From assembly GCA_946481965.1 (NCBI GenBank), contig CAMLPN010000002.1, positions 1-64,000 of the forward strand: a stretch of 64,000 nt of DNA. The letters run 5' to 3'. The stretch is from an uncultured Neisseriaceae bacterium. GTDB taxonomy: Bacteria > Pseudomonadota > Gammaproteobacteria > Burkholderiales > Neisseriaceae. The notes beneath the pieces are model-generated. The model did not search any database, had not been told where the DNA came from, and worked only from the letters and a program-made list of their open reading frames with translations. Made by a program: the position numbers and the translations under genes. Positions 1 to 10,287 of the stretch are shown in pieces (the stretch's first letter is position 1; every line of letters begins with the position of its first letter).

Positions 1-269
1 CACACAAAAAAGCAGGCGGTAGCTCCCGCAACGGTCGTGATTCAGAAGCCAAACGTTTGGGCGTTAAAGCCTTTGGTAATGAGCTGATTCCGGCTGGTTC
101 AATTATTGTACGTCAACGTGGCACTCGTTTTCACGCTGGTGAAAATGTAGGTATGGGCAAAGACCACACTTTATTTGCTAAAGTAGATGGTTATGTTGAA
201 TTTGCCACTAAAGGTGCACTGAATCGTAAAACTGTTAGTGTGCGTCCTTACACCGGCGCAGACGAATAA
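1..269 (+). CDS. rpmA: 50S ribosomal protein L27 (5' partial)
   Basis: Structural protein of the large ribosomal subunit, whose N-terminal tail reaches the peptidyl-transferase centre. Reading from base 3 gives [20 protein letters not shown], the conserved L27 start; the initiator Met and one base of the Ala codon lie before the window. The rest ([34 protein letters not shown]) is unmistakable and ends at the usual length of about 90 aa. rplU (L21) normally precedes it and would lie just outside. An intrinsic terminator follows 17 bases after the stop. Confidence 0.97.
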   Translation, partial: HKKAGGSSRNGRDSEAKRLGVKAFGNELIPAGSIIVRQRGTRFHAGENVGMGKDHTLFAKVDGYVEFATKGALNRKTVSVRPYTGADE

Positions 270-285
270 GTTTTAAATGATTTTA

Positions 286-312
286 AGCCCTGCCAGCTGG
301 CAGGGCTTTTTT
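286..312 (+). terminator. intrinsic terminator after rpmA
   Basis: Perfect 9-bp GC-rich stem AGCCCTGCC / GGCAGGGCT with a 4-base loop, followed by six T residues. It ends the L21/L27 transcript and separates it from obgE. Confidence 0.93.
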
Positions 313-364
313 GTTACTGATTTGATGCAGATGAATATTCAGCGCTGCATTACTGTGCTTGGGC

Positions 365-370
365 TATAAT
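365..370 (+). promoter_or_regulatory. candidate -10 box for obgE
   Basis: A perfect TATAAT lies about 70 bases upstream of obgE, after the rpmA terminator. No good -35 hexamer sits 16-18 bases upstream, so the promoter is only a candidate. Confidence 0.4.
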
Positions 371-420
371 TGAGCCTGAATACTTTGGCATAGGCAATCA
401 GGTAATTTGTCCGAGCGTAA

Positions 421-1575
<1,155 letters not shown>

Positions 1576-1583
1576 TCTTTCAA

Positions 1584-1608
1584 AAAGCCAGCTAACTAAG
1601 CTGGCTTT
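1584..1608 (+). terminator. probable terminator after obgE
   Basis: Perfect 10-bp inverted repeat AAAGCCAGCT / AGCTGGCTTT with a 5-base loop, 8 bases after the obgE stop. The T run is only three bases, so efficiency is uncertain. Confidence 0.65.
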
Positions 1609-2507
1609 ACTGTGTTGAAGATGGTCAGGTGAACGAGGGCTTTTTCATGCTGACTAGCTAATGTTTTAACTAATATGGTTAGTTATCCTGACAAATTATT
1701 TGCAGGTAAAAATGAGTAGAGCTGTATTCAATTAAGTTGTTAGGGGTTGGAACTGATATTCAAAATATCAAATTTAAGTTTGTGATAATTTACCTGTGCT
1801 AAGCAATGGCTATCACTCTCTATTATGCCGGGCAATCTGTAAACTGATGTGCTTGGGGCATAGATATGATTAAGAATTTTGAAGCTTCAGCAAGGTACAG
1901 CATGTCAAGATATTCGTAGGATACAATTTATAATAGAATATAATATGCCAATAAGATAATTATGAATGATGAAATTACAAAAAAGCTCAGCAAGGGGAAA
2001 TGGAATTTCTGCATATAGAGTTGTTTTATCGGGCTAATAATGCAATTATTAACAGATAGCTTGGCAGATTAGGTAAAAGCAAGGTGTATTAAAGAATTAG
2101 CCACTAAAAAGTTAGATGACAAGATATTTGCAACATTGAATGAATAATTTTTTGTTACTTTTATATGCTTGTGTTAATTAGATAAGACGGTTGGCAATAT
2201 AGAAAAGTTTGAACGAAATTATTGCTTTTGATCAATTTGCAATAATAGAAATCACGGTTGCGGATGTCTTTTTAATTACTGGTAGCAAGAAATAATATCT
2301 TTCTGTTTTATTTATAGATTGTTATTTATAGTCTTTTGTTATTTTACTTGCAAATTAATTATTGACGCTAAGTACATATATACCGATATTGATATTTATT
2401 TATATCGGTATATTTTACTTTCTGTAATGTTTTTTGTTTCTAAATACTATTGTTAATAAATTTATCGAAATAGAATAGTTAAGGTGTTTGTTTAGGCGGC
2501 TGTTATA
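1609..2507. other. AT-rich intergenic region
   Basis: About 900 bases with no intact gene. It holds one decayed small reading frame (entered separately, 1962-2147). The rest is AT-rich with no tRNA, repeat array or convincing promoter that I can recognise. Confidence 0.6.
1962..2147 (+). pseudogene. decayed small hypothetical gene
   Basis: Protein-like sequence can be pieced together across frames: MNDEITKKLSKG in frame 1, then EMEFLHIELFYRANNAIIN in the next frame, then ARCIKELATKKLDDKIFATL back in frame 1, ending in TAA. Two compensating frame changes and one in-frame stop are needed to join them. The pieces are charged and helical in character, about 62 codons in total. I do not recognise the family. 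This is an inference from coherent coding texture, not from similarity. Confidence 0.4.
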
Positions 2508-3047
2508 TTAGGTTTGTTTATGGCGATGATTGCGCTGGCTTTTCCACTTTAGCAGTAATTGTATGAGTAGAATAATAATTAATGCAGATAGGGTGGCCAT
2601 GATGATGAATTGCAAATTGTAAATTCTGGATTCAATAGGGGTGACAGTGGATGTGGTTGCCGTGTATTTGGCCACGGTGATTTGGCTTTGGGTGCGTAGT
2701 TTGGTTTCAATTATCTGTTGGTTATTATTTTGCTGGACAATTTTATAGCTAACGGTTTCGTTGCCATTTTTTTCTTTTTCTCCACTTGGAGCTTTAGCTA
2801 GAAAACTGCTATTAGCGATAGAGTGTTGTTGAATATAACGATAGGGCAAAGCCAGAAAAGAGCCATCCTGCTGAAAAACAACAACAACCATGCTGTCATG
2901 AAAGGGTTTATGGTTGTCTACAGTTCTGCGGTCGAACATGGAATAGATATACATGAATAAGATGAATAAACCACAGAATAAGGCAAATTTGATTAAGCGT
3001 TTGCTTTTCAGATTGAAATGATTTGGTTGGTGTGCAGTGTTGTTCAT
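2508..3047 (-). CDS. hypothetical protein with two membrane segments
   Basis: 179 aa, not recognised. A hydrophobic segment near residues 21-39 (LIKFALFCGLFILFMYIYSM) is followed by a soluble stretch of about 100 residues rich in Q, N, T and S. A second membrane helix lies near residues 146-167, followed by a basic tail (KWKSQRNHRHKQT). The topology suggests an inner-membrane protein with a periplasmic loop. It stands alone on the minus strand with no clear ribosome binding site, so function and start remain open. Confidence 0.6.
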   Translation of the reverse strand: MNNTAHQPNHFNLKSKRLIKFALFCGLFILFMYIYSMFDRRTVDNHKPFHDSMVVVVFQQDGSFLALPYRYIQQHSIANSSFLAKAPSGEKEKNGNETVSYKIVQQNNNQQIIETKLRTQSQITVAKYTATTSTVTPIESRIYNLQFIIMATLSALIIILLIQLLLKWKSQRNHRHKQT

Positions 3048-3320
3048 GATGAATAGGTGTACAGTAGCCGGGTTAGCTGGTAGTCATTCTTGCTGGTTAA
3101 GTATGCTTATTTTACTGGATTTGATGGCTACCGGCGCAAGGATTTTAATTCCATATAAGGCTGTGGGGTATTTGTGGTAGTTTGGTTTTAATGAGTGGAT
3201 ATCTTGTTTCTATATGAATGATGTTTTAATCACTAATGAATTCAGATATTAGGATTTATGTAATTTGTGTTTTAATATAAAGCTTATTATTATTCAATTT
3301 TAATGTATTCAGGCGTGGCT

Positions 3321-3830
3321 ATGAGTGAGAAACAGGATGTTACAGAGTTGCAAACGGCAATTACTCGTTTGCAGCAGGTAAAATCGTTAATTTTATCTAC
3401 AGTGGATGAACAAGGTTTGCCTCAGGCCAGCTATGCTCCTTTTGTTGAGTATGATAGTTGTTTGTATGTTTTGTTATCGGGTTTGGCCTTACATACGCAG
3501 AATTTACTTAAGCAAAAACGTGCCAATGTGATGTTAATTGAGGATGAAGCTTTGGCACGGAATATATTTGCCCGGGCACGACTTAATTATTCTGTATCTG
3601 TGGCTGTCGTTGAAAAAGATACTTCGCCGGGTGTGGAAGTTCTGACAGCAATGAAAGATAAGCTGGGTAATACGGTTAATGTACTTGCGGACTTACCTGA
3701 TTTTATGCTGTTTCAGCTCAAGCTAGAAAAAGCACGGTTGGTGATTGGTTTTGGACGTGCATATGTATTTGTACCGGGCGAAGTTGATGGTGCAATTCAG
3801 TTAACGGAAAAAAATAGTTTACAGGCATAA
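3321..3830 (+). CDS. HugZ/HutZ-like haem utilisation protein (split-barrel FMN-binding fold)
   Basis: 169 aa, resembling the pyridoxamine-5'-phosphate-oxidase-like split-barrel proteins HugZ/HutZ, which bind haem and help release its iron in the cytoplasm. Recognisable parts are the opening helix and strand (LQQVKSLILSTVDEQGLPQASYAPFV), the middle ANVMLIEDEALARNIFARAR, and the end KARLVIGFGRAYVF typical of the family. I chose the ATG at 3321 (MSEKQD), preceded by a weak AGGCG; another ATG at 3303 would add six residues. No haem transport genes adjoin it. The family call is firm; substrate is inferred. Confidence 0.8.
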   Translation: MSEKQDVTELQTAITRLQQVKSLILSTVDEQGLPQASYAPFVEYDSCLYVLLSGLALHTQNLLKQKRANVMLIEDEALARNIFARARLNYSVSVAVVEKDTSPGVEVLTAMKDKLGNTVNVLADLPDFMLFQLKLEKARLVIGFGRAYVFVPGEVDGAIQLTEKNSLQA

Positions 3831-3914
3831 TTTTTCGAACGGGCAGAGGTTCTGCTGTTATTCAAAAAATCCCGTACAATAAGTTTTTTCAGGGGATTAA
3901 CCGGAGCAGTACAG

Positions 3915-5444
3915 ATGTGGAGTTGGCCTAAACGTTTTTGGGTGATTATTTATACGGTTTATGTATATGGTTTATTGGATGTGGTGCAAATTCATGTTCG
4001 ACCATTATGGTTACGTAAGCTGATACGTCTGTTACCAAGTTCTCGTAAATACCGTAAGTTAGCGCCTGCGGTACGTCTGCGCTTAGCTCTGGAAAGTCTG
4101 GGACCGATTTTTGTGAAATTTGGTCAGGTTTTATCGACGCGTCCAGATTTGTTATCAGAAGATTACGCACGTGAACTGGCTATGTTACAGGACCGGGTAC
4201 CACCGTTTAGTAGTGATATTGCCATTAAGGTGATTGAAAGTGAGCTGGGTAAGCCGCTGACGAAGTTATATGCCTGTTTTAATCCACAACCGATGGCCAG
4301 TGCGTCGATTGCACAGGTTCATGAAGCACATTTATATAATGCTGAGGGTGGTGTTGGTCAGAAGGTAGCAGTTAAGGTGTTGCGACCAAACATTGCTCCG
4401 GTTATCGATCAGGATCTGGGCTTGTTGAGTTTTGGCGCACGCTGGATTGAAATCTTGTTTGCGGACGCGAAGCGATTAAAGCCTCGTGAGGTGGTGGCTG
4501 AGTTTAAAAATTATCTACATGATGAACTTGATTTGATGAAGGAAGCAGCCAATGCCAGCTTGCTTGGTCGTCAGTTTAAAAACAGTGAAATGCTGATTAT
4601 TCCTGAGGTCTATTATGATTATTGCGCCCGTAAGGTGCTGACTATTGAATGGATGGATGGAACAGCAATTTCTAATTTGGCTGAATTGCGCGCCCGCAAG
4701 GTTGATTTACGGTTACTGGCACGATATGGAGTGGAAATTTTCTTCACGCAGGTGTTTGATAATGGTTTTTTCCATGCCGATATGCATCCGGGCAATATTA
4801 TGGTGGCGAAAGATGGCCGTTACATCGCGCTGGATTTTGGTATTGTTGGTACATTAACGGACTATGATAAACGCTATTTAGCGATTAATTTTCTGGCGTT
4901 TTTTAATCGTGATTACCATCGTGTTGCGACCGCTCATGTGGAGTCAGGCTGGGTGCCAGCAAATACGCGGGTAGAAGAACTGGAAGCAGCTGTACGAGCA
5001 GTATGTGAACCTGTTTTTAATAAACCTTTGGCGGAAATCTCTTTTGGCTTAGTGCTGATGCGTTTATTTGAAACCAGCCGGCGTTTTAATGTAGAAATAC
5101 AACCACAGCTGGTATTGTTACAGAAAACGCTTTTGAATATTGAAGGCTTAGGACGGCAGCTGGATCCGGATCTGGATTTATGGGCAACAGCCAAACCATT
5201 TTTAACGCGCTGGATGCACAATCAGATTGGCTTTAAAGCTTTATGGCGAGTGATTAAGCAGGAAGCTCCAGACTGGGCACAGATGTTGCCAGCTTTGCCA
5301 AGAAAGGTAAATGCACTGGTTGATGAAAAGCGTCAACTGGAATGGCGGGATGCTTATTTGCATTTATTGAAAACTCAACGTCAACAGAATTTCTGGCTGG
5401 CCATTATTGCTTTGGCTATGCTGGCTGTGCTTATTTTCAAATAA
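3915..5444 (+). CDS. ubiB: UbiB, ABC1-family kinase-like protein for ubiquinone biosynthesis
   Basis: 509 aa, the usual length. UbiB is an atypical kinase-like ATPase that supports membrane ubiquinone synthesis. Visible family features are the KxGQ motif ([15 protein letters not shown], about residue 65), the Ala-rich nucleotide loop replacing the kinase P-loop ([13 protein letters not shown]), the invariant Lys region VAVKVLRP, the HADMHPGN catalytic loop and the LDFG metal-binding motif. The C-terminus ends in a hydrophobic helix ([16 protein letters not shown]) that anchors it in the inner membrane. GGAG lies just before the start. No other ubi genes are nearby. Confidence 0.95.
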   Translation: MWSWPKRFWVIIYTVYVYGLLDVVQIHVRPLWLRKLIRLLPSSRKYRKLAPAVRLRLALESLGPIFVKFGQVLSTRPDLLSEDYARELAMLQDRVPPFSSDIAIKVIESELGKPLTKLYACFNPQPMASASIAQVHEAHLYNAEGGVGQKVAVKVLRPNIAPVIDQDLGLLSFGARWIEILFADAKRLKPREVVAEFKNYLHDELDLMKEAANASLLGRQFKNSEMLIIPEVYYDYCARKVLTIEWMDGTAISNLAELRARKVDLRLLARYGVEIFFTQVFDNGFFHADMHPGNIMVAKDGRYIALDFGIVGTLTDYDKRYLAINFLAFFNRDYHRVATAHVESGWVPANTRVEELEAAVRAVCEPVFNKPLAEISFGLVLMRLFETSRRFNVEIQPQLVLLQKTLLNIEGLGRQLDPDLDLWATAKPFLTRWMHNQIGFKALWRVIKQEAPDWAQMLPALPRKVNALVDEKRQLEWRDAYLHLLKTQRQQNFWLAIIALAMLAVLIFK

Positions 5445-5522
5445 TGGTAGTTGGGATTGTAGCAATAGCCTGAAGCGCTGTGGCAGGTTTATGCTATTAT
5501 TTAATTAATAATCAATTTTCGG

Positions 5523-5550
5523 AGGCTGTCTGAATGAGACAGCCTTTGTT
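5523..5550 (+). terminator. hairpin after ubiB with a DUS-like 12-mer
   Basis: Inverted repeat AGGCTGTCT / AGACAGCCT with a 5-base loop, followed by TTGTTTT, so it can act as the ubiB terminator. The left arm plus loop reads AGGCTGTCTGAA, one mismatch from the neisserial DNA uptake sequence variants AGGCCGTCTGAA and AGGCTGCCTGAA. Neisseria often places such sequences in terminators. Confidence 0.7.
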
Positions 5551-5740
5551 TTATTGCAGTGACCAATACATACTGCGTAAAAGCCCGAGTATGATTCTGG
5601 TGGGTAGTGGTGAGTAAAAAGATTGAACTTGATAGGATTAATTGGCAAATAAATTATAAGATAAATTATTGTTAATATTTATATTAATATATTTTTAAAG
5701 GGATTTTTTTTTATAATCGGTAAAATAATAAGTTTCGAGT

Positions 5741-5746
5741 TATAAT
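5741..5746 (+). promoter_or_regulatory. -10 box of psd promoter
   Basis: Perfect TATAAT about 60 bases before the psd start. No strong -35 is seen at the right spacing. A transcript starting near 5753 would carry the hairpin at 5763-5787 in its leader. Confidence 0.5.
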
Positions 5747-5762
5747 TTGTGCAGTTGTGTTT

Positions 5763-5787
5763 ACCGAGGAATAAACTCGGTTTTTTC
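5763..5787 (+). terminator. terminator-like hairpin in psd leader
   Basis: Stem ACCGAG / CTCGGT with a 7-base loop and six T residues, ending only about 6 bases before the psd Shine-Dalgarno AAGGAG. Position and form suggest an attenuator of psd rather than the end of ubiB, which already has its own hairpin 240 bases upstream. Confidence 0.6.
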
Positions 5788-5806
5788 TATGTAAAGGAGT
5801 TGCCTC

Positions 5807-6568
5807 ATGTCGCGTGTATATCCCTATCCTTTGATTGCAAAGGAGGGCTGGCCGTTTATTATCGGCAGTCTGGTGATTAGCATTTTAGCTACGATATGGT
5901 GTATATGGTGGTCTCTGCCGCTATGGCTGGTGACTGTGTTTGTCGTTCAGTTTTTCCGTGATCCGGCGCGCGATATTCCAACAGCACCGGAAGATGTGTT
6001 GAGTCCGGCAGATGGTCGTATTGTGGTGGTTGAAAAAACCGTTGATCCTTATCGCGGTGTGAATGCCTTAAAAATAAGTGTGTTTATGAATGTATTTAAT
6101 GTACATTCTAATCGCTGTCCGATTGATGGAAAGGTAGAACGCGTCGATTATTTTAAAGGTAGCTTTATTAATGCTGATGCGGATAAAGCCAGTGAACAAA
6201 ATGAACGCAATGCGGTATTGGCTGTCACTTCTACTGGACGGCCGGTAACTTTTGTTCAGATTGCTGGTTTGGTAGCAAGACGAATTTTGTGTTATGTGAA
6301 TGAAAACGATTTGCTTCATCGTGGTGATCGCTATGGATTTATTCGTTTTGGTTCACGCGTTGATGTGTATTTGCCGGAGGATGCTACTTCTTTAGTGACA
6401 ATTGGTGATAAGGTCAGAGCCAGTAGTACGGTGTTGGCAACTTTGCCATTACAGGCGCCAAAAATTGAAGAGACGCCAGAAACAGCTGCTGATGATAACG
6501 CAGATGTGGTTGCTGATGCTGTAGATAAGGCGATAGAGACTGCTAAGCATGTCTTAACGCAGGAATAA
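5807..6568 (+). CDS. psd: phosphatidylserine decarboxylase proenzyme
   Basis: Converts phosphatidylserine to phosphatidylethanolamine at the inner membrane. 253 aa, close to the neisserial short form and very similar to it throughout. N-terminal membrane segment at about residues 17-48 ([20 protein letters not shown]), then [23 protein letters not shown] and [13 protein letters not shown]. The self-cleavage site is in RFGSRVD: Gly182-Ser183, where Ser becomes the pyruvoyl cofactor of the alpha chain. The C-terminal 50 residues are acidic and Ala-rich. Strong AAGGAG before the ATG; a terminator-like hairpin sits in the leader. It works with pssA at 8188. Confidence 0.95.
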   Translation: MSRVYPYPLIAKEGWPFIIGSLVISILATIWCIWWSLPLWLVTVFVVQFFRDPARDIPTAPEDVLSPADGRIVVVEKTVDPYRGVNALKISVFMNVFNVHSNRCPIDGKVERVDYFKGSFINADADKASEQNERNAVLAVTSTGRPVTFVQIAGLVARRILCYVNENDLLHRGDRYGFIRFGSRVDVYLPEDATSLVTIGDKVRASSTVLATLPLQAPKIEETPETAADDNADVVADAVDKAIETAKHVLTQE

Positions 6569-6583
6569 TTACTGCAAATCTGT

Positions 6584-6625
6584 CAGGCTGTTTGTCACTG
6601 TTTCGTACAAACAGCCTGTTTTATT
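6584..6625 (+). terminator. intrinsic terminator after psd
   Basis: Perfect 12-bp stem CAGGCTGTTTGT / ACAAACAGCCTG with an 11-base loop, followed by TTTTATT, 15 bases after the psd stop. Confidence 0.88.
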
Positions 6626-6945
6626 CAAACTTTAATATTTATTTTTCTATTGCAATCATTCTGCTTAATTTTTTATGGCTGAATATGCTTTAGGATAAAT
6701 CAATCTTCTGCAATACAGTAAGATAACTTTTATCTCATTCTCTTTTTCTATCCAGTACAATATGATATTTTAGGGTATATCATTTTTTATTTAAGTTGGC
6801 TGGATATTGCTGTAAAGCAACGGTTAGCAATCTGTATGATGGGATTAAAGATTATACTGTTGTGGCAACTGGATGTTGGCATAATGGGAAACATTAAGTA
6901 GCGCGCTGGTCAAAGTGTCTACAATCTGAATGGAAAGAATATTTT
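6626..6945. other. AT-rich intergenic region before hflX
   Basis: No gene or RNA recognised. A TATACT at 6853-6858 is a possible -10 box for hflX but lacks a clear -35 partner. Confidence 0.5.
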
Positions 6946-8160
6946 ATGTCGTTTGCAGCCGGATCGAATAATCTGAAACCTGCAAATCAGTATAGGTCTG
7001 ATGGTTCCACAGCACAGCAGTCAACAGAGCGGATATTGCTGGTAGGGGTGCTGTCAGATCAGGATTTTTCTGCAAATGCAAAACGTCGTAAACATCTATT
7101 TCAGTCGGCAATGGCTGAAGCTGAGGAGCTGGTACGAGCAACTGGTGGAAATCTGGTTGAGACAGTTCAGTGTAAACGTCAGCATATTCACAGTGCATTG
7201 TATGTTGGTAGCGGTAAGGCTGAAGAGCTGGCACAAAAAGTATCACTGCACCATATTGATTTAGTGGTATTCAACCATGCGCTAACGCCAACACAGGAAC
7301 GTAATCTGGAACAAGTATTAAAGTGCCGTGTTCTTGATCGTGTTGGTCTGATTCTGGCTATTTTTGCCCGTCGGGCACAAAGTCAGGAAGGTCGATTACA
7401 GGTAGAACTTGCCCAGCTGGTACATTTATCTAGCCGTCTGGTACGAGGCTATGCACATTTGCAAAGCCAGAAAGGTGGCATTGGTTTAAAAGGTCCGGGT
7501 GAAACGCAGCTGGAAACGGATCGACGTCTGATCAAAACCAAAATTACTCGCTTACGTCAGCAATTACAGCAAGTACGCAAACAACGGGCAACACAGCGTA
7601 AAAGTAGACGACAGGGTGCACTGAAGACTTTTGCTTTGGTTGGCTATACCAATGTGGGCAAATCCAGTTTATTTAATCGTCTGACTAAGGCACAAGTTTT
7701 AGCAAAGGATCAGTTATTTGCAACGCTCGATAATACAGTACGGCGGTTGTATCTGAATAATCACACCAGTATATTGTTATCGGACACAGTAGGATTTATT
7801 GGCGATTTACCTCATAGTCTGGTGGCTGCCTTTGCTGCTACGCTGGAAGAAACAGCTCAGGCTGATATTCTGATGCAGGTAGTGGATATCACTCACCCTG
7901 AATATGAGCAACAGATGGAAGATGTGAATTCAGTTTTAACAGAAATTCATGCAAATGATATTCCCCAGTTGATCGTTTACAATAAAATTGATAATTTACC
8001 TGTTTTCAATCGTCCCCATGGCGTTGTGCGTGCAGCTGATGGACGCCCCCAGGCTGTATATATTTCTGTTCAGGACGGAAGTGGTATGGAAGATTTGCGT
8101 ACTGTATTGGCTGAGTTAGCAGTTAACTTGGAACTAAATAATCAATTTACAAAACAGTAA
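6946..8160 (+). CDS. hflX: GTPase HflX (ribosome-splitting factor)
   Basis: 404 aa. HflX binds stalled 70S ribosomes and splits them under stress. The N-terminal ND1 domain includes YVGSGKAEELAQ and VVFNHALTPTQERNLE. The signature GGIGLKGPGETQLETDRR precedes a coiled, basic helix (RLRQQLQQVRKQRATQRKSR) and the G domain. There G1 is GYTNVGKS (233-240), G3 is DTVGF and G4 is NKID. It starts at an ATG with GGAAAG upstream. hfq is not next to it, unlike in enterobacteria; instead pssA follows after 27 bases and is probably co-transcribed. Confidence 0.96.
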   Translation: MSFAAGSNNLKPANQYRSDGSTAQQSTERILLVGVLSDQDFSANAKRRKHLFQSAMAEAEELVRATGGNLVETVQCKRQHIHSALYVGSGKAEELAQKVSLHHIDLVVFNHALTPTQERNLEQVLKCRVLDRVGLILAIFARRAQSQEGRLQVELAQLVHLSSRLVRGYAHLQSQKGGIGLKGPGETQLETDRRLIKTKITRLRQQLQQVRKQRATQRKSRRQGALKTFALVGYTNVGKSSLFNRLTKAQVLAKDQLFATLDNTVRRLYLNNHTSILLSDTVGFIGDLPHSLVAAFAATLEETAQADILMQVVDITHPEYEQQMEDVNSVLTEIHANDIPQLIVYNKIDNLPVFNRPHGVVRAADGRPQAVYISVQDGSGMEDLRTVLAELAVNLELNNQFTKQ

Positions 8161-8187
8161 TTATTGCTGTTGAGGATTCTTATAAAG

Positions 8188-8961
8188 ATGATACAAGAAC
8201 AAACTGAGTTAAATCCAACTGATCAATTATCTCGTCGTCGGCGCTTACGGGATAACAGTATTTATTTATTACCCAATGCATTTACACTGGCGGCATTGTT
8301 TGCTGCATTTTACGCTATCACACAGTCTATGCATGGTTATTATGAAATTGCTGCCATAGCAGTATTCATTTCAATGTTGTTGGACGGTATGGATGGACGC
8401 ATTGCTCGTTTGACTAATAGTCAGAGTGCTTTTGGTGAACAGCTGGACAGTTTAGCGGACATGGTTAGTTTTGGTGTCGCACCTGCTTTGATTGCTTATA
8501 AATGGCAGTTATTCCATTTCGGTAAAATCGGCTATTCAGTGGCATTTATTTATTGTGCTTGTGCAGCTTTACGTCTGGCTTTATTTAATACACTTATTGG
8601 TAAAGTCAGCAAGAAATGGTTTATCGGTATTCCCAGTCCGACTGCAGCAGCCTTAGTGATTGGTCTGATTTGGGTTAGTCATACTTTTCAGGGTTTGCCT
8701 TTTCTCAACTGGTTATGTTTGTTTATTACCTTGTTTGCCGGTTTATCAATGGTGGTGCAGATCCCGTTCTGGTCGTTCAAGGAAATCAATTTCTCTCGAC
8801 GGGTACCGTTTTTTGTGATGATTCTGGCGGTTATTGTTCTGTTGTTGGTGACATTGGAACCGTCAGTGGTGTTATTTGGATTTTTCCTGTTGTACAGTTT
8901 ATCTGGTTATTTTTTGTATATTTGTCATTTACTGCGGAAGCGTAAATGGCGTTCAAAATGA
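8188..8961 (+). CDS. pssA: CDP-diacylglycerol--serine O-phosphatidyltransferase
   Basis: Integral membrane enzyme making phosphatidylserine from CDP-diacylglycerol and serine, the step before Psd. 257 aa from the ATG at 8188 (MIQEQTELNPT), with TGAGG 12 bases upstream; an in-frame TTG at 8164 is less likely. The CDP-alcohol phosphotransferase motif DGx2ARx8Gx3Dx3D runs from D69 to D91 (DGRIAR...G83...D87...D91). About six to eight membrane helices follow the opening RRRLRDNSIYLLPNAFTLAA. This is the multi-spanning pssA type, not the peripheral E. coli enzyme. Confidence 0.94.
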   Translation: MIQEQTELNPTDQLSRRRRLRDNSIYLLPNAFTLAALFAAFYAITQSMHGYYEIAAIAVFISMLLDGMDGRIARLTNSQSAFGEQLDSLADMVSFGVAPALIAYKWQLFHFGKIGYSVAFIYCACAALRLALFNTLIGKVSKKWFIGIPSPTAAALVIGLIWVSHTFQGLPFLNWLCLFITLFAGLSMVVQIPFWSFKEINFSRRVPFFVMILAVIVLLLVTLEPSVVLFGFFLLYSLSGYFLYICHLLRKRKWRSK

Positions 8962-9024
8962 TCATATAGACTGTCCATTATTGAATATAACGACAAATTT
9001 TTAGCAAGGAATAAAGGGGAAATC

Positions 9025-10242
9025 ATGGCGGTTAATTTAATCGAGCCCGATGAAACACAAATTTTGAAAATTGAAGGTGTGCAGGTTTTTGTCGGGCAGG
9101 CTGGAATTAAAAAAACCAATCATGATGACTTGACTTTATTGGTTCTCAATGAAACCAATAGTGTGGCTGCGGTTGTAACACAGAATCGTTTTTGTGCCGC
9201 ACCGGTACACATCACTAAACAGCATCTAGCTGCTGGTCAAGGTATACGAGCCTTGGTTATCAATACCGGAAATGCCAATGCCGGTACCGGCCAGCAGGGC
9301 AGACTGGACGCACTATTTATCTGTGAAAAGGTGGCGCAGCAAATAGGTTGTCATGCTGAACAGGTTTTGCCTTTTTCTACTGGTGTTATTCTAGAACCTT
9401 TACCGGCAGATAAGATTGCGAAGGTATTACCAGATGTAAAAATGGCGTCATGGTCGCGAGCTGCAGCAGCAATTATGACCACAGATACTGTTCCCAAGCT
9501 GGCCAGTCGCTGTATCTGCGTTGATGGTCAGGAAATTCATTTTACCGGTATTGCCAAGGGTTCAGGTATGATTCATCCCAATATGGCAACGATGCTGGGA
9601 TTTATATTTACGGATGCCGATATTGCTCAGCCGGTTCTCCAGAACATGATAGAGGAAGTAGTAGAAACTTCTTTCAATGCGATTACTGTGGATGGCGATA
9701 CTTCAACGAATGATAGTTTTGTTGTGGTCGCTACCGGTAAAACCTTACTGCCTCGAATTGAGGATGTGACTGAAGCTAATTATGAGGCGATAAAGTCGGT
9801 TATCGCAGATTTAGCATTGGAACTAGCGCAGGCTATAGTGCGAGACGGAGAAGGGGCAACTAAATTTATCACTGTTCATGTAAAAAATGCTCTAACTGTA
9901 ACGGAGGCTCGGCAGGTAGCTTATGCTGTGGCGCACTCACCTTTGGTTAAAACCGCATTTTATGCTAGTGACCCGAATCTTGGACGTATTCTCTGTGCCA
10001 TTGGTTATGCTGGTATTGCTGATTTGGACATAACGCTAATTAATGTTCATCTGAATGAAGTATTGGTAGTAGAAAATGGGGAACGGGCTGGTAGTTACAA
10101 TGAACAGGCTGGGCAGAGAGTAATGGCGGAAGATGAAATTACTATTACCATTGATTTGGCTCGCGCAGATGCCGAAGTGAAAATTTATACCTGTGATTTA
10201 TCTAAAGAATATGTGGCTATTAATGCTGATTATCGCAGTTAA
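9025..10242 (+). CDS. argJ: bifunctional glutamate N-acetyltransferase / ornithine acetyltransferase
   Basis: 405 aa. ArgJ recycles the acetyl group in the cyclic arginine pathway and can also make N-acetylglutamate. The precursor cleaves itself before Thr in HPNMATMLGF, here Thr189, giving alpha and beta chains. Other anchors are NTGNANAGTG (oxyanion region), FSTGVILEPLP, IAKGSGMIHP, NAITVDGDTSTNDS and DPNLGRILCAIGYA. GGGG precedes the ATG. It stands alone between pssA and a terminator; no other arg gene is close. Confidence 0.96.
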   Translation: MAVNLIEPDETQILKIEGVQVFVGQAGIKKTNHDDLTLLVLNETNSVAAVVTQNRFCAAPVHITKQHLAAGQGIRALVINTGNANAGTGQQGRLDALFICEKVAQQIGCHAEQVLPFSTGVILEPLPADKIAKVLPDVKMASWSRAAAAIMTTDTVPKLASRCICVDGQEIHFTGIAKGSGMIHPNMATMLGFIFTDADIAQPVLQNMIEEVVETSFNAITVDGDTSTNDSFVVVATGKTLLPRIEDVTEANYEAIKSVIADLALELAQAIVRDGEGATKFITVHVKNALTVTEARQVAYAVAHSPLVKTAFYASDPNLGRILCAIGYAGIADLDITLINVHLNEVLVVENGERAGSYNEQAGQRVMAEDEITITIDLARADAEVKIYTCDLSKEYVAINADYRS

Positions 10243-10257
10243 ATAATGGTTTCATTC

Positions 10258-10286
10258 AACCCGCTGTGAAAGCGGGTTATTTTTTT
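10258..10286 (+). terminator. intrinsic terminator after argJ
   Basis: 8-bp stem AACCCGCT / AGCGGGTT with a 5-base loop, then A and seven T residues. Confidence 0.92.
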
Positions 10287-10287
10287 G

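Larger units (their letters stand above)
5445..5806. other. intergenic region between ubiB and psd
   Basis: No gene. It holds a 9-bp-stem hairpin containing an uptake-sequence-like 12-mer (5523-5545), a TATAAT box (5741-5746) and a terminator-like hairpin immediately upstream of psd (5763-5787), each listed separately. The remainder is very AT-rich. Confidence 0.7.
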
